Assembly (NCBI RefSeq): GCF_003362725.1
Contig: NZ_QKTV01000005.1
Span: 124,001 to 188,000 of the forward strand
DNA length: 64,000 nt
Direction of reading: 5' to 3'
DNA from: Winogradskyella aurantiaca
GTDB taxonomy: Bacteria > Bacteroidota > Bacteroidia > Flavobacteriales > Flavobacteriaceae
In this document: positions 18,082 through 26,347 of the stretch, one piece after another
Numbering within the stretch: the stretch's first letter is position 1
How the letters are laid out: each line of letters starts with the position of its first letter
The notes under the pieces: model-generated
The model's database searches: none
Told to the model about the DNA's origin: nothing
What the model saw: only the letters and a program-made list of their open reading frames with translations
Position numbers and translations under genes: made by a program

Positions 18082-19090
18082 AAGACGCACAATAGATAGT
18101 ATCTTCCTTGTTATTAAAGGACTAGCAATGGGAGCAGCCAATAAAGTCCCTGGAGTATCAGGTGGCGTCGTAGCTTTTGTAGCAGGCTTTTATCAAGAGT
18201 TCATTTTTTCTTTACAACGCATTAACAAAACGGCTTTTAAACTCCTATTTAATGGAAGATTTAAAAGCTTTTTCCACTATGTAAATGGACGTTTCCTAAG
18301 TTTACTATTCTTTGGGATGATTGTTAGTTACTTTAGTGTTTCAAAGATTTTAGATTATTTGATAACTCATTACGAACTATATGTGTGGAGCATGTTCTTT
18401 GGAATGATACTTGGATCAATTTACTACATCTACAAAGATTTCAATGCATGGAACAAACGCACGCTTATCGCTCTAACCTTAGGTACTATTGTTGGTTTGG
18501 GCATTAGTTTTTTACCACCAGCCAAAGAAAATGACAATCTAATTTTTGTCTTCTTCTGTGGTATAATCAGTGTTTCTGGAATGACATTACCAGGGTTTTC
18601 TGGTTCCTTCATTCTGATTCTTTTGGGCAATTATGTTCTTCTTCTTGTTGATTCTGTTAATGCCCTTTATGACACTATCAAAGAGATAATTTCGGGTGAT
18701 TTTAGATTTTTAGAAGATGCATCTCGCATAAGAATGCTTAAAGTATTAGCGGTATTTACTACTGGATCTTTTGCAGGTTTGGTGACCTTTTCACACCTTT
18801 TAAACCACATACTTAAGCATTATAAAAATATTACCTTAGCAACCATTATCGGTTTTATTGTTGGTTCCCTAGGCGTAGTATGGCCATGGAAGACCACCAT
18901 TTTTAAAACCTTAAATGACGGTTCTATAAGATTGGATTCAGCTGGAAAACCCATGATTGAAAATTACCAGAGATTTATTCCAGAGTTGACTTCTGAAACT
19001 TTTTTAGCAATTGGTTATATTGTCCTTGGAATATTAATTGTATTAGGGTTAGAATGGTATGGAGAAAGAACAAGGCGCGTTAAAGTATAA
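18071..19090 (+). CDS. Second DUF368 membrane protein
   Basis: A 339-residue paralogue of the preceding gene with the same two motifs, GAANKVPGVSGGVVAFVAG (Asn-Lys where the first copy has Asp-Val) and MTLPGFSGSFILILLGNY. Many hydrophobic helices are present. The differences in the first motif could mean a different lipid or ion preference, or that the two subunits form a heteromer; neither can be decided here. It overlaps the first copy by 11 bases and aroE by 32 bases, consistent with coupled translation. Confidence 0.9.
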   Translation: MQTKRRTIDSIFLVIKGLAMGAANKVPGVSGGVVAFVAGFYQEFIFSLQRINKTAFKLLFNGRFKSFFHYVNGRFLSLLFFGMIVSYFSVSKILDYLITHYELYVWSMFFGMILGSIYYIYKDFNAWNKRTLIALTLGTIVGLGISFLPPAKENDNLIFVFFCGIISVSGMTLPGFSGSFILILLGNYVLLLVDSVNALYDTIKEIISGDFRFLEDASRIRMLKVLAVFTTGSFAGLVTFSHLLNHILKHYKNITLATIIGFIVGSLGVVWPWKTTIFKTLNDGSIRLDSAGKPMIENYQRFIPELTSETFLAIGYIVLGILIVLGLEWYGERTRRVKV

Positions 19091-19826
19091 GTTCGGTCTG
19101 CTCGGGAAGCAGATAGACTATTCGTTTTCGAGATCTTATTTTTCAAAAAAATTCAACTCTGAAAACCTCCCATATACCTATATTAATTTCGATTTGAATC
19201 AGATCGAAGAAGTCCTTGAGGTGATTCAATCTAATTCAAATTTAAAGGGATTAAATGTTACCATACCTTACAAAGAGAGTATTATTCCATTTCTGGATGG
19301 AGTTAATAAACGAGCTCAGGAGATTGGTGCTGTTAATACCATTCGCATTACCAATCAAAAACAGCTAATCGGTTTTAATACAGATTACTTAGGGTTTAAA
19401 AAATCACTTGAGAGTTATCTGGAATCACATCACAGATCGGCATTGATTCTGGGAACCGGTGGTGCATCCAAGGCAGTGGCTTATGCACTAGACACCTTAG
19501 ACATATCGCATGATTTTGTATCGAGATCGCTCTCTCAGAATTCTAAGTTTCTCTATTCTGACCTTACCCCGCAGATTGTAAGTTCTTATACGATTATTAT
19601 CAATTGCACCCCTATCGGCACTTTCCCAAACGTCAATCATTGTCCAGACATTCCTTATGAAGGAATTGGTCCTAATCACATTTGTTATGACCTCATTTAC
19701 AATCCAGAACAAACAAAATTTTTGAGTTGTGGCGAATTACAAGGAGCCACTACTATCAACGGATTGGAGATGCTAGAAATTCAAGCTGAAGAGGCCTGGA
19801 AGATTTGGATGCAGGACGAGAATTAA
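19059..19826 (+). CDS. aroE: Shikimate dehydrogenase
   Basis: A 255-residue NADPH-dependent enzyme that reduces 3-dehydroshikimate to shikimate in aromatic amino-acid synthesis. Seen: the substrate-binding S-F-S-R pair after GLLGKQIDYSFS, NVTIPYKE with the catalytic Lys, the Asp of NTDYLGF, the dinucleotide-binding GTGGASKAV and the C-terminal NGLEMLEIQAEEAW helix. All key residues are present. The ATG sits 32 bases inside the DUF368 gene; no later ATG keeps the GLLGKQI strand, so this start is needed. Confidence 0.95.
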   Translation: MEKEQGALKYKFGLLGKQIDYSFSRSYFSKKFNSENLPYTYINFDLNQIEEVLEVIQSNSNLKGLNVTIPYKESIIPFLDGVNKRAQEIGAVNTIRITNQKQLIGFNTDYLGFKKSLESYLESHHRSALILGTGGASKAVAYALDTLDISHDFVSRSLSQNSKFLYSDLTPQIVSSYTIIINCTPIGTFPNVNHCPDIPYEGIGPNHICYDLIYNPEQTKFLSCGELQGATTINGLEMLEIQAEEAWKIWMQDEN

Positions 19827-19906
19827 GAATATTTGCGGTTTCTTGGCCTTTTTATTTAAAGACACTATTAGTATCTTTATCATTTAATCATAATTGAAGA
19901 CAGACC

Positions 19907-21904
19907 ATGTCAGAGCTTGATAACCTGCAAGATGCAGATGGAAAACAGGAAAAAGAAATCACTTTTAATGCCGAAGAATCAGCAAATCAATCGGTTGATA
20001 TTGACTCAAAAGAAACCTCAATTAATACTCCTTTAGAGTCAGAGAAACCTAATCCCACCAATAAGACATCTGAAGACGAACCAGATGTTAAAGAAGAAGA
20101 ACATGTTGATGAAATTGACGCGTCCAATGCAGAAGATGCCGAGGATGAGGATAACAAAGAGCGTCACCACATTAAAGAAAAAGACTATCATAGTATGTCT
20201 ATGGAAGCTCTTGTAAAATCTCTAGAAGAGTTGATTAAGAATTATAAAATTCAAACTATTTCACAGCACGTCAATCAAATAAAGGGTGAGTTTAACTCTA
20301 AATACGCTGCGTTACTTGAAGAGAAAAAAGATGAATTTATAAATGATGGTGGAAACCCCATAGATTTTTATTATACCAATGATACTAAAAAAGCATTCAA
20401 TTCTGCCTACAGAGAGTACAAGGAGAAAATAGCTACCTATTACAAAGATCGGGAGCAGAGCCTTAAGGTAAACCTGAAAAAAAGATTAGAAATTATTGAA
20501 GAGATAAAGGGCCTAATTAATGTTGAGGAAAACATAAATACAACCTATAAGCATTTTAAAGAACTTCAGGAGAGCTGGAGAAATGCTGGTCCAATTCCTA
20601 GAGATAAATACAACAACGCCTGGAATAGTTACCATCATCATGTAGAACGATTTTATGATTTCCTTCATCTTAACAGAGATCTTAGAGACCTTGATTTCAA
20701 GCATAACCTAGAACAAAAACTGAAAATAATTGAGCAAGCTGAGGCGTTGGCAGAAGATGCAAACATCAATCGTTCATTCAGAGAATTGCAGGCATTGCAT
20801 AAACTATGGAAAGAAGAACTTGGTCCTGTAGCCAAAGCTGAACGCGAAGCCATTTGGGAACGCTTTAGTAAGGCTACCAAAATAATTCATGAGAAGCGTC
20901 AGGCCTATTATGCCGACATGGAACAGGCCTATGAAAAGAATCTTATTCGTAAGGAAGAAATCATTGGAGCGATAGAAAAACTGTTGGTTGACGCCAATAA
21001 TTCTCATGGTGGTTGGCAAAAGAAAATAAAACAGCTTGAAGCACTTAGAACAGATTTCTTTAATGCTGGTAAGGTACCGTTGAAAGTTAACGAAGCAACC
21101 TGGGCCAAGTTTAAAGAAGCCGTTAGAAACTTTAATAGAAGTAAGAACCAATTTTATAAAAATCTCAAGAAAGATCAGTTTGACAATCTTCAAAAGAAGC
21201 GAGAACTCATAAAAATTGCAGAGGACAATAAAGACAGTGATGATTTTGAATCAATTACTCCTTTAATGAAGAAAATTCAGAATGATTGGAAAAAAATTGG
21301 ACATGTTCCACGAAGAGATAGCGATAAAATCTGGAAGCAGTTTAAAGATGCCTGTAACCATTATTTTGACCGTTTACATGCATCAAAAAAAGCAGAAAAT
21401 CAGCATTTATATGATGCTCTGGATAAGAAGAATGTGTTACTAGATGAATTGAAAGGGTTTAAAACTTCAAAAGACAAGGAAGCTGATGTTGAGAAACTTA
21501 AAGCATATATCGATAAGTGGAAAGAATCAGGTATGGTTCCAAGAAATAAACGGTTTATAGAAGGTAAGTTCTCAAAGGCCATTGATGAAGCGTTTGGAAA
21601 GCTTGACATGGACAGAAGCACGGTAGAAATGCTAAAGTTTGAAAGTAAATTAGAAACCTTAACCTCTTCTGAAGAAGGAAATACAAGAGCCTTAGATAAT
21701 GAGCAGAACTTTATTAGGAAAAAAATTGAAGATGTAAAATCTGAGATTAACCAGTTAGAAAATAATTTACAGTTCTTTTCTAACGTTAAGGACGACAATC
21801 CTCTGGTAAAAGATGTGCACTCAAAAATTGATGCGCATAAGCAGGAACTTGATACTTGGAAATCCAAATTGAAAAAAGTAAGATCGCTTTACAAATCTGA
21901 ATAA
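19907..21904 (+). CDS. DUF349 repeat protein
   Basis: A 665-residue, highly charged, helical protein with an acidic, low-complexity N-terminus (about 1-90, rich in Glu and Asp) and then at least five DUF349 units of roughly 70 residues, recognisable by a late W-(K/R)-x-x-G-x-(V/I)-P-R/K block such as ESWRNAGPIPRDKYNNAW, NDWKKIGHVPRRDSDKIW and DKWKESGMVPRNKRF. DUF349 proteins are widespread in Bacteroidota; their function is not settled. No signal peptide is visible. A strong terminator follows, and the gene ends convergently with the mazG operon. Confidence 0.9.
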   Translation: MSELDNLQDADGKQEKEITFNAEESANQSVDIDSKETSINTPLESEKPNPTNKTSEDEPDVKEEEHVDEIDASNAEDAEDEDNKERHHIKEKDYHSMSMEALVKSLEELIKNYKIQTISQHVNQIKGEFNSKYAALLEEKKDEFINDGGNPIDFYYTNDTKKAFNSAYREYKEKIATYYKDREQSLKVNLKKRLEIIEEIKGLINVEENINTTYKHFKELQESWRNAGPIPRDKYNNAWNSYHHHVERFYDFLHLNRDLRDLDFKHNLEQKLKIIEQAEALAEDANINRSFRELQALHKLWKEELGPVAKAEREAIWERFSKATKIIHEKRQAYYADMEQAYEKNLIRKEEIIGAIEKLLVDANNSHGGWQKKIKQLEALRTDFFNAGKVPLKVNEATWAKFKEAVRNFNRSKNQFYKNLKKDQFDNLQKKRELIKIAEDNKDSDDFESITPLMKKIQNDWKKIGHVPRRDSDKIWKQFKDACNHYFDRLHASKKAENQHLYDALDKKNVLLDELKGFKTSKDKEADVEKLKAYIDKWKESGMVPRNKRFIEGKFSKAIDEAFGKLDMDRSTVEMLKFESKLETLTSSEEGNTRALDNEQNFIRKKIEDVKSEINQLENNLQFFSNVKDDNPLVKDVHSKIDAHKQELDTWKSKLKKVRSLYKSE

Positions 21905-21938
21905 AAAAAAGCCCATTTGAATTTCAAATGGGTTTTTT
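21903..21938 (+). terminator. Intrinsic terminator after the DUF349 gene
   Basis: A perfect ten-base-pair stem (CCCATTTGAA with TTCAAATGGG), flanked by an A-run on the left and TTTTTT on the right. The A-run would give a U-tract on the other strand, so it may also stop the mazG operon transcript. Confidence 0.9.
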
Positions 21939-21960
21939 CTTAACTAAACTAAATAAACCA

Positions 21961-21995
21961 TAACCAAATAGTAGCCTATGAACCACTATTTGTTA
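21961..21995. repeat. Inverted repeat between convergent genes
   Basis: TAACCAAATAGT pairs with ACTATTTGTTA, an eleven-base-pair stem with one bulged C, with no following T-run on either side. It may be a second processing or stop signal for the mazG operon; the function is not evident. Confidence 0.4.
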
Positions 21996-22029
21996 GGTCA
22001 TATACGTAAGTAGTTTATTGTTTGGATTT

Positions 22030-22809
22030 TTAGGAATGACTTTTTTTTGCTTCTTCCCAGTAAACATCCATTTCTTCGAGACTCATATCGTCTAAAGCTT
22101 TACCTAACTCTTTAGATTTATTCTCCAAATACATGAAACGTGCCATGAACTTTTTATTAGTACGTTCTAAGGCATTCTCGGGATTTATCTTTAAGAATCT
22201 TGCGTAATTAATGAATGAAAATAAGACATCTCCAAATTCACTTTCCATGGCATCATGGTCGTTCGCCTTTACCTCAGTCTGCAGTTCTAATAGCTCTTCC
22301 TTGACTTTTTCAAAAACCTGCTCGGGCATCTCCCAGTCAAAACCTACCCCAGCAACCTTATCTTGAATTCTATTAGCTTTCACCATAGCGGGGAGGCTTT
22401 TTGGAACTCCTTCAAGAACACTCTTTTTACCTTCTTTTAATTTTATCCGTTCCCAATTTTGTTTGACCTCCTCTTCATTGGAAACTTCTACATCGCCATA
22501 AATATGTGGATGCCTATCTATCAGTTTATCGCAAATAGAATTAGCAACATCGGCAATATCAAAATCCTTGGTCTCTGAGCCAATTTTAGCGTAAAAGACA
22601 ATATGCAGTAATAGATCACCTAGCTCTTTTTTAACTTCTTCCAAATCACCATCTAAAATAGCATCTCCTAGTTCATATACTTCTTCAATAGTAAGGTGGC
22701 GTAAGGACTCTAAGGTTTGCTTTTTATCCCATGGACATTGCTCCCGGAGCTCTTCCATTATTGTCAAAAGCCTGTCAAAAGCCGCTAATTGGTCTTGTCT
22801 GGACGCCAT
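22030..22809 (-). CDS. mazG: MazG nucleoside triphosphate pyrophosphohydrolase
   Basis: A 259-residue enzyme hydrolysing NTPs to NMP and pyrophosphate, a house-cleaning activity against aberrant nucleotides. Two MazG domains are visible: the first starts EELREQCPWDKKQTLESL and has the metal-binding TIEEVYELGDAI helix and GDLLLHIVFYAKI; the second, weaker one has ESEFGDVLFSFINYAR. Length equals that of E. coli-type two-domain MazG. Its ATG shares one base with the stop of the upstream DUF5606 gene (TAATG), so it is translated last in the ruvX-def-DUF5606-mazG operon. Confidence 0.96.
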   Translation of the reverse strand: MASRQDQLAAFDRLLTIMEELREQCPWDKKQTLESLRHLTIEEVYELGDAILDGDLEEVKKELGDLLLHIVFYAKIGSETKDFDIADVANSICDKLIDRHPHIYGDVEVSNEEEVKQNWERIKLKEGKKSVLEGVPKSLPAMVKANRIQDKVAGVGFDWEMPEQVFEKVKEELLELQTEVKANDHDAMESEFGDVLFSFINYARFLKINPENALERTNKKFMARFMYLENKSKELGKALDDMSLEEMDVYWEEAKKSHS

Positions 22810-23237
22810 TATTCTTCTTCAGATGCATCTGATTCTGATTCTACCTCTTCCAATCCAGTAAGTAAATCGTGTCTCTGAAGTAGATTGTACCATTGCACAA
22901 CTTTTTTAATATCAGAAGGGTATACCCTATCCTCATCATAATCAGGTAATACTTCAAAGAAAAACTCCTCTAAAACATCCTTACTATCTTTATGGCTAAT
23001 CGAAGTAGGATTACCATTCTCTTTATCTTTTATCTTTTTAAGAACCTTTGGTAATGGCACCTCTTCTTGAAGTGTATATATGGCTATTTCACTTAGAACA
23101 CTAATATTACTATGTGCTCCAACTGTAATGCGTTTTTTGTCGATAAGTGATTCTACAACAGCACCTGTTCTTGTTCTCGTAACAATTTTAAAAAGTCCTG
23201 GCTTGCCTGATATGGCTAAAACTTCATCTAATCCCAT
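22809..23237 (-). CDS. DUF5606 protein
   Basis: A 142-residue acidic cytosolic protein matching the DUF5606 family that I know in Bacteroidota next to def and mazG. The N-terminal half is small and beta-rich (LDEVLAISGKPGLFKIVTRT, then a KRITVGAHSNISVLSEIAIY strand pair), the C-terminal half is helical and ends in a Glu/Asp-rich tail. The function is unknown. The fixed position between peptide deformylase (10 bases away) and mazG (one-base overlap) suggests a link to translation or nucleotide quality control, but that is only context. Confidence 0.85.
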   Translation of the reverse strand: MGLDEVLAISGKPGLFKIVTRTRTGAVVESLIDKKRITVGAHSNISVLSEIAIYTLQEEVPLPKVLKKIKDKENGNPTSISHKDSKDVLEEFFFEVLPDYDEDRVYPSDIKKVVQWYNLLQRHDLLTGLEEVESESDASEEE

Positions 23238-23247
23238 ACTATTTTTA

Positions 23248-23838
23248 TTAACGCTTGCGACTCATAGCCGGATAGCGCATTTTATAATCTGCTTTTATTT
23301 TACCTTTAGAAATATTGTTGAGTTTACCTTTTAAAAGTCGTTTTTTAAACGATGAAAGTTTATCCGTAAAAAGCACCCCTTCAATATGGTCGTATTCGTG
23401 TTGAATGACCCGAGCAATTAGCCCTTCGTATACCTCGGTATGTGAATTAAAATCTTCATCTTGATACCTAATAGTAATTTTTGGTTGTCTCATGACATCT
23501 TCTCGCACGTCAGGAATACTTAAACATCCTTCACTAAATGCCCAATCTTCACCAGACTCCTCAATAATTTGAGCATTTATAAAAGTTTTCTTGAAATTCT
23601 TCAAAGTGTCACGTTCCTCTTCCGAGTATGTTTCATCGTCCGAAAATGGTTCGGTATCTACAAGGAATAATCGAATAGATAAGCCTATCTGTGGAGCCGC
23701 AAGTCCAACACCAAACGCTCCATACATGGTTTCATACATGTTTGCAATCAACTCCTTAAGATTGGGATATGAGGCATCAATATCAGATGCTTTTTTCTTC
23801 AAAACTGGATCCCCATATGCTATAATAGGTAAAATCAT
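23248..23838 (-). CDS. def: Peptide deformylase
   Basis: A 196-residue metalloenzyme that removes the formyl group from new proteins. All three motifs are intact: GVGLAAPQIG (43-52), EGCLSIP with metal-binding Cys105, and QHEYDH with His147, catalytic Glu148 and His151. It is 25-30 residues longer than the E. coli enzyme, owing to an acidic insert at about 62-82 (DTEPFSDDETYSEEERDTL), which I associate with Bacteroidota homologues. It has its own -7 element 19 bases before the ATG and continues into DUF5606 after 10 bases. Confidence 0.97.
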   Translation of the reverse strand: MILPIIAYGDPVLKKKASDIDASYPNLKELIANMYETMYGAFGVGLAAPQIGLSIRLFLVDTEPFSDDETYSEEERDTLKNFKKTFINAQIIEESGEDWAFSEGCLSIPDVREDVMRQPKITIRYQDEDFNSHTEVYEGLIARVIQHEYDHIEGVLFTDKLSSFKKRLLKGKLNNISKGKIKADYKMRYPAMSRKR

Positions 23839-23857
23839 TCGTTCAAATTTAATGCAG

Positions 23858-23865
23858 CAAAATTA
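23858..23865 (-). promoter_or_regulatory. Bacteroidota -7 promoter element (TAATTTTG) before def
   Basis: Read on the minus strand this is an exact TAnnTTTG in the 35-base gap between ruvX and def. Its G is 19 bases before the def ATG, so the leader would be about 10-15 bases. Confidence 0.5.
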
Positions 23866-23873
23866 CAACCCTT

Positions 23874-24287
23874 TTACGGTTTTTGAGCTAGATAATTTTG
23901 CAAAATTAAAGTAGCACTAATGGTATCTATCAATCCTTTTTCTCGGCGTTTCTTCTTTTTTATCCCAGAATCTATCATTGACTGAAAGGCCATTTTGGAC
24001 GTGAAACGTTCATCAATGCGCTCAATTGCTAACCCTGGGAAAGTCTCATTTAATGATTCAATAAACTTTTGAATGGCTAATTCACTTTGAGAATCTGTAT
24101 TATTCATTTGTTTTGGCTTGCCAATCACCAACAATTCCAGTGGTTCTTCTTGTAAATACGCCTTTAAGAAAGTCATTAGTTCGTTGGTTGCAACAGTTTT
24201 TAATCCAGAAGCAATTAGTTGCAATTCGTCCGTAACCGCAATTCCTGTGCGCACGGTTCCATAATCCAAAGCCATTATTCGTGCCAT
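23874..24287 (-). CDS. ruvX: YqgF/RuvX-family nuclease (putative Holliday junction resolvase)
   Basis: A 137-residue RNase H-fold protein. The N-terminal strand MALDYG with Asp8, then TVRTGIAVTD, and a later IDERFTSKMA supply the acidic residues of the active site; LLVIGKPKQMNN is the third motif (family form G.P). Length is normal. Family members act in 16S rRNA 5' end maturation as well as being annotated as resolvases. The start MARI fits family N-termini; a second ATG four codons later is possible because the promoter lies so close. It is the first gene of a four-gene operon and diverges from dapD. Confidence 0.94.
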   Translation of the reverse strand: MARIMALDYGTVRTGIAVTDELQLIASGLKTVATNELMTFLKAYLQEEPLELLVIGKPKQMNNTDSQSELAIQKFIESLNETFPGLAIERIDERFTSKMAFQSMIDSGIKKKKRREKGLIDTISATLILQNYLAQKP

Positions 24288-24291
24288 GCCA

Positions 24292-24299
24292 CAAATATA
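24292..24299 (-). promoter_or_regulatory. Bacteroidota -7 promoter element (TATATTTG) before ruvX
   Basis: An exact TAnnTTTG on the minus strand; its G lies four bases before the ruvX ATG, so transcription should begin at or within the first codons, giving a leaderless mRNA or initiation from the second ATG. It is back to back with the dapD promoter. Confidence 0.55.
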
Positions 24300-24366
24300 C
24301 TAGTAATATGTTCGTTAAGGGGCTATAAAAAAATCATAAAGCCTTTTAGACAATAACATATAGAAT

Positions 24367-24374
24367 TATCTTTG
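24367..24374 (+). promoter_or_regulatory. Bacteroidota -7 promoter element (TATCTTTG) before dapD
   Basis: An exact TAnnTTTG whose G is 18 bases before the dapD ATG. An in-frame TTG inside the element cannot be the start codon, since it lies upstream of the expected transcript start. Confidence 0.6.
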
Positions 24375-24392
24375 GGCTTGAAAAAAATCAAG

Positions 24393-25208
24393 ATGAAAAA
24401 TTTAAGAACCACCATAGAAAACGCCTGGGAAAATCGAGATTTACTAAACGATGATTTAACCAAAGATGCCATTAAACAAGTAATTGAATTCATTGACCGT
24501 GGAGAATTACGTGTTGCTGAACCAATCGAAGACGGATGGCAGGTGAATGAATGGGTAAAAAAGGCCGTTGTTTTATATTTTCCAATTCAAAAAATGGAAA
24601 CTTATGAAGTTGGCATCTTTGAATACCACGATAAAATACCACTCAAAAGAAATTATGCTGATAAGGGTATTCGGGTGGTACCCCATGCAGTAGCCAGACA
24701 TGGTGCCTATATTTCAAAAGGGGTCATTATGATGCCCAGTTATGTAAATATTGGAGCCTACGTTGATGAAGGGACCATGGTAGATACCTGGGCTACAGTT
24801 GGAAGTTGTGCACAGATTGGAAAAAACGTTCACCTTTCTGGAGGAGTTGGTATAGGTGGAGTTCTGGAACCACTCCAAGCAGCACCAGTTATAATTGAAG
24901 ATGGAGCATTTATTGGTTCCAGATGCATTGTTGTGGAAGGTGTTCGAGTTGAGAAAGAAGCTGTTCTAGGTGCCAATGTGGTACTAACTATGAGTACAAA
25001 AATTATAGATGTCACCGGTGATGAGCCCGTTGAAATGAAAGGTGTTGTTCCTGCAAGATCGGTAGTTATTCCAGGATCCTACACAAAAAAGTTCAAGTCT
25101 GGTGAATTCAATGTGCCGTGTGCCTTAATTATTGGAAAACGAAAAGAAAGTACCGATAAAAAGACCTCTCTTAATGATGCCCTGAGAGAATATGACGTGG
25201 CCGTGTAA
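24393..25208 (+). CDS. dapD: 2,3,4,5-tetrahydropyridine-2,6-dicarboxylate N-succinyltransferase
   Basis: A 271-residue left-handed beta-helix acyltransferase that succinylates tetrahydrodipicolinate in the lysine/meso-diaminopimelate pathway. An N-terminal helical domain starting LRTTIENAWENRDLL is followed by hexapeptide repeats (about 100-220: VNIGAYVDEGTMVDTWATVG, VHLSGGVGIGG, FIGSRCIVVEGV), and a C-terminal PARSVVIPGSYTKK block. All fit DapD, a homotrimer. The ATG at 24393 gives the family N-terminus; the seven extra codons from an upstream TTG would sit in the promoter. Good evidence that this organism uses the succinylase route to DAP. Confidence 0.97.
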   Translation: MKNLRTTIENAWENRDLLNDDLTKDAIKQVIEFIDRGELRVAEPIEDGWQVNEWVKKAVVLYFPIQKMETYEVGIFEYHDKIPLKRNYADKGIRVVPHAVARHGAYISKGVIMMPSYVNIGAYVDEGTMVDTWATVGSCAQIGKNVHLSGGVGIGGVLEPLQAAPVIIEDGAFIGSRCIVVEGVRVEKEAVLGANVVLTMSTKIIDVTGDEPVEMKGVVPARSVVIPGSYTKKFKSGEFNVPCALIIGKRKESTDKKTSLNDALREYDVAV

Positions 25209-25251
25209 AACTTAATACTCTATCTTTATACAACGGCAGAAAAATTTATCA

Positions 25252-26328
25252 TTGAAAATTTTAGTTATTCAGCAAAAGATGATAGGGGATGTTTTAACAT
25301 CTACTATTCTATTTGAAGCGTTAAAAACTTCTTATCCTGATGCTGAGCTTCATTATCTAATAAATACACATACTTATCCTGTTGTTGAGAATAACCCGAC
25401 AATTGATAAGTGCATTTTCTTTAGTCCTGATCTTGAAAAAGATAAAATCAAAATATTTGGATTCGCAAAAAAACTTAGACAAAACCGATATGATATAGTC
25501 ATAGATGCCTACTCGAAGCTATCTAGCAACATTATATCTCTCATGTCTGGAGCTGAAAAGCGAATTTCATATGATAAGTACTATTCACGTTTTTGCTATA
25601 CCAATACTATTGACAGGAGAATCAAAAGAGGACAAATTCTTGAAAACTTAGCTATTAAAACTAGACTTGAACTCCTTTCTCCACTTGGTATTAAAAATCT
25701 TGAAGATATTAAGCCAAAAATTTATTTAACCGATGATGAGAAAGCTCAGGCCATAGAGGTTCTTAAAATCAATGGTCTTAGTCTTTCTCATCCAATTGTA
25801 ATGATAAGTGCTTTGGGAAGTGGCCCACTTAAAACATATCCCTATAGTTATCTTGCGAAAGTCATAGATACAGTGGTAGACTATAATCCAAATATCCAAT
25901 TTTTATTCAACTACATTCCAAAACAGGCTGGCGAAGCAAGAGAAATATTTGACCTGTGTTTGCCTAAAACACAGTCTAAAATATATTTTAATGTGTTTGG
26001 AAAAAGTCTAAGAGAGTTTTTAGGACTGGTCTCTAAATGTGCTGCCGTTGTTGGCAATGAAGGCGGTGCTATTAACATGTCTAAAGCATTGGAAGTACCC
26101 ACTTTCAGTATTTTTTCTCCTTGGAACGCTAAATCAGAGTGGTCAATATTTGAAAACGATACGACGGATATTGCAGTCCATTTGGAAGACTATAAATCTG
26201 AGTACTTTCAAGACATTTCCAAATACAAAGAACTAAAACCAAAAACCCAAAGTTTATATCAGGAATTTAAACCAGAACTATTTGATGATAAGCTTAGGAC
26301 ATTTATTAATATCATTTCTAAGAATTAG
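25252..26328 (+). CDS. Glycosyltransferase family 9 (heptosyltransferase-like)
   Basis: A 358-residue GT-B-fold enzyme of the family that adds heptose or another ADP-/NDP-sugar to the LPS core. The N-terminal KILVIQQKMIGDVLTSTIL has the family's Gly-Asp, and the C-terminal nucleotide-sugar half has AAVVGNEGGAINMSKALEVPTFSIF, with the N-E-G-G-x-x-x-x-x-A loop. It starts at a TTG because family N-termini begin MKILVIQQ and no ATG lies near; the first downstream ATG would lose the first strand. It is followed after 19 bases by a GT2 gene, so the two probably build one envelope oligosaccharide. Confidence 0.9.
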   Translation: MKILVIQQKMIGDVLTSTILFEALKTSYPDAELHYLINTHTYPVVENNPTIDKCIFFSPDLEKDKIKIFGFAKKLRQNRYDIVIDAYSKLSSNIISLMSGAEKRISYDKYYSRFCYTNTIDRRIKRGQILENLAIKTRLELLSPLGIKNLEDIKPKIYLTDDEKAQAIEVLKINGLSLSHPIVMISALGSGPLKTYPYSYLAKVIDTVVDYNPNIQFLFNYIPKQAGEAREIFDLCLPKTQSKIYFNVFGKSLREFLGLVSKCAAVVGNEGGAINMSKALEVPTFSIFSPWNAKSEWSIFENDTTDIAVHLEDYKSEYFQDISKYKELKPKTQSLYQEFKPELFDDKLRTFINIISKN

Positions 26329-26347
26329 AGGAACCCTAAGACTATAA

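Noticed and set aside
21400-21867. Open frame of 155 codons on the minus strand inside the DUF349 gene, and a 129-codon one at 20804-21193
   Set aside because: Both lie fully inside a strongly coding plus-strand gene with clear repeats. Their translations are Ser/Phe-rich with no recognisable motif, as expected of antisense shadows in lysine- and glutamate-rich genes.
24372-24392. TTG start seven codons upstream of dapD
   Set aside because: It is within the TATCTTTG promoter element, and the family N-terminus begins at the later ATG.
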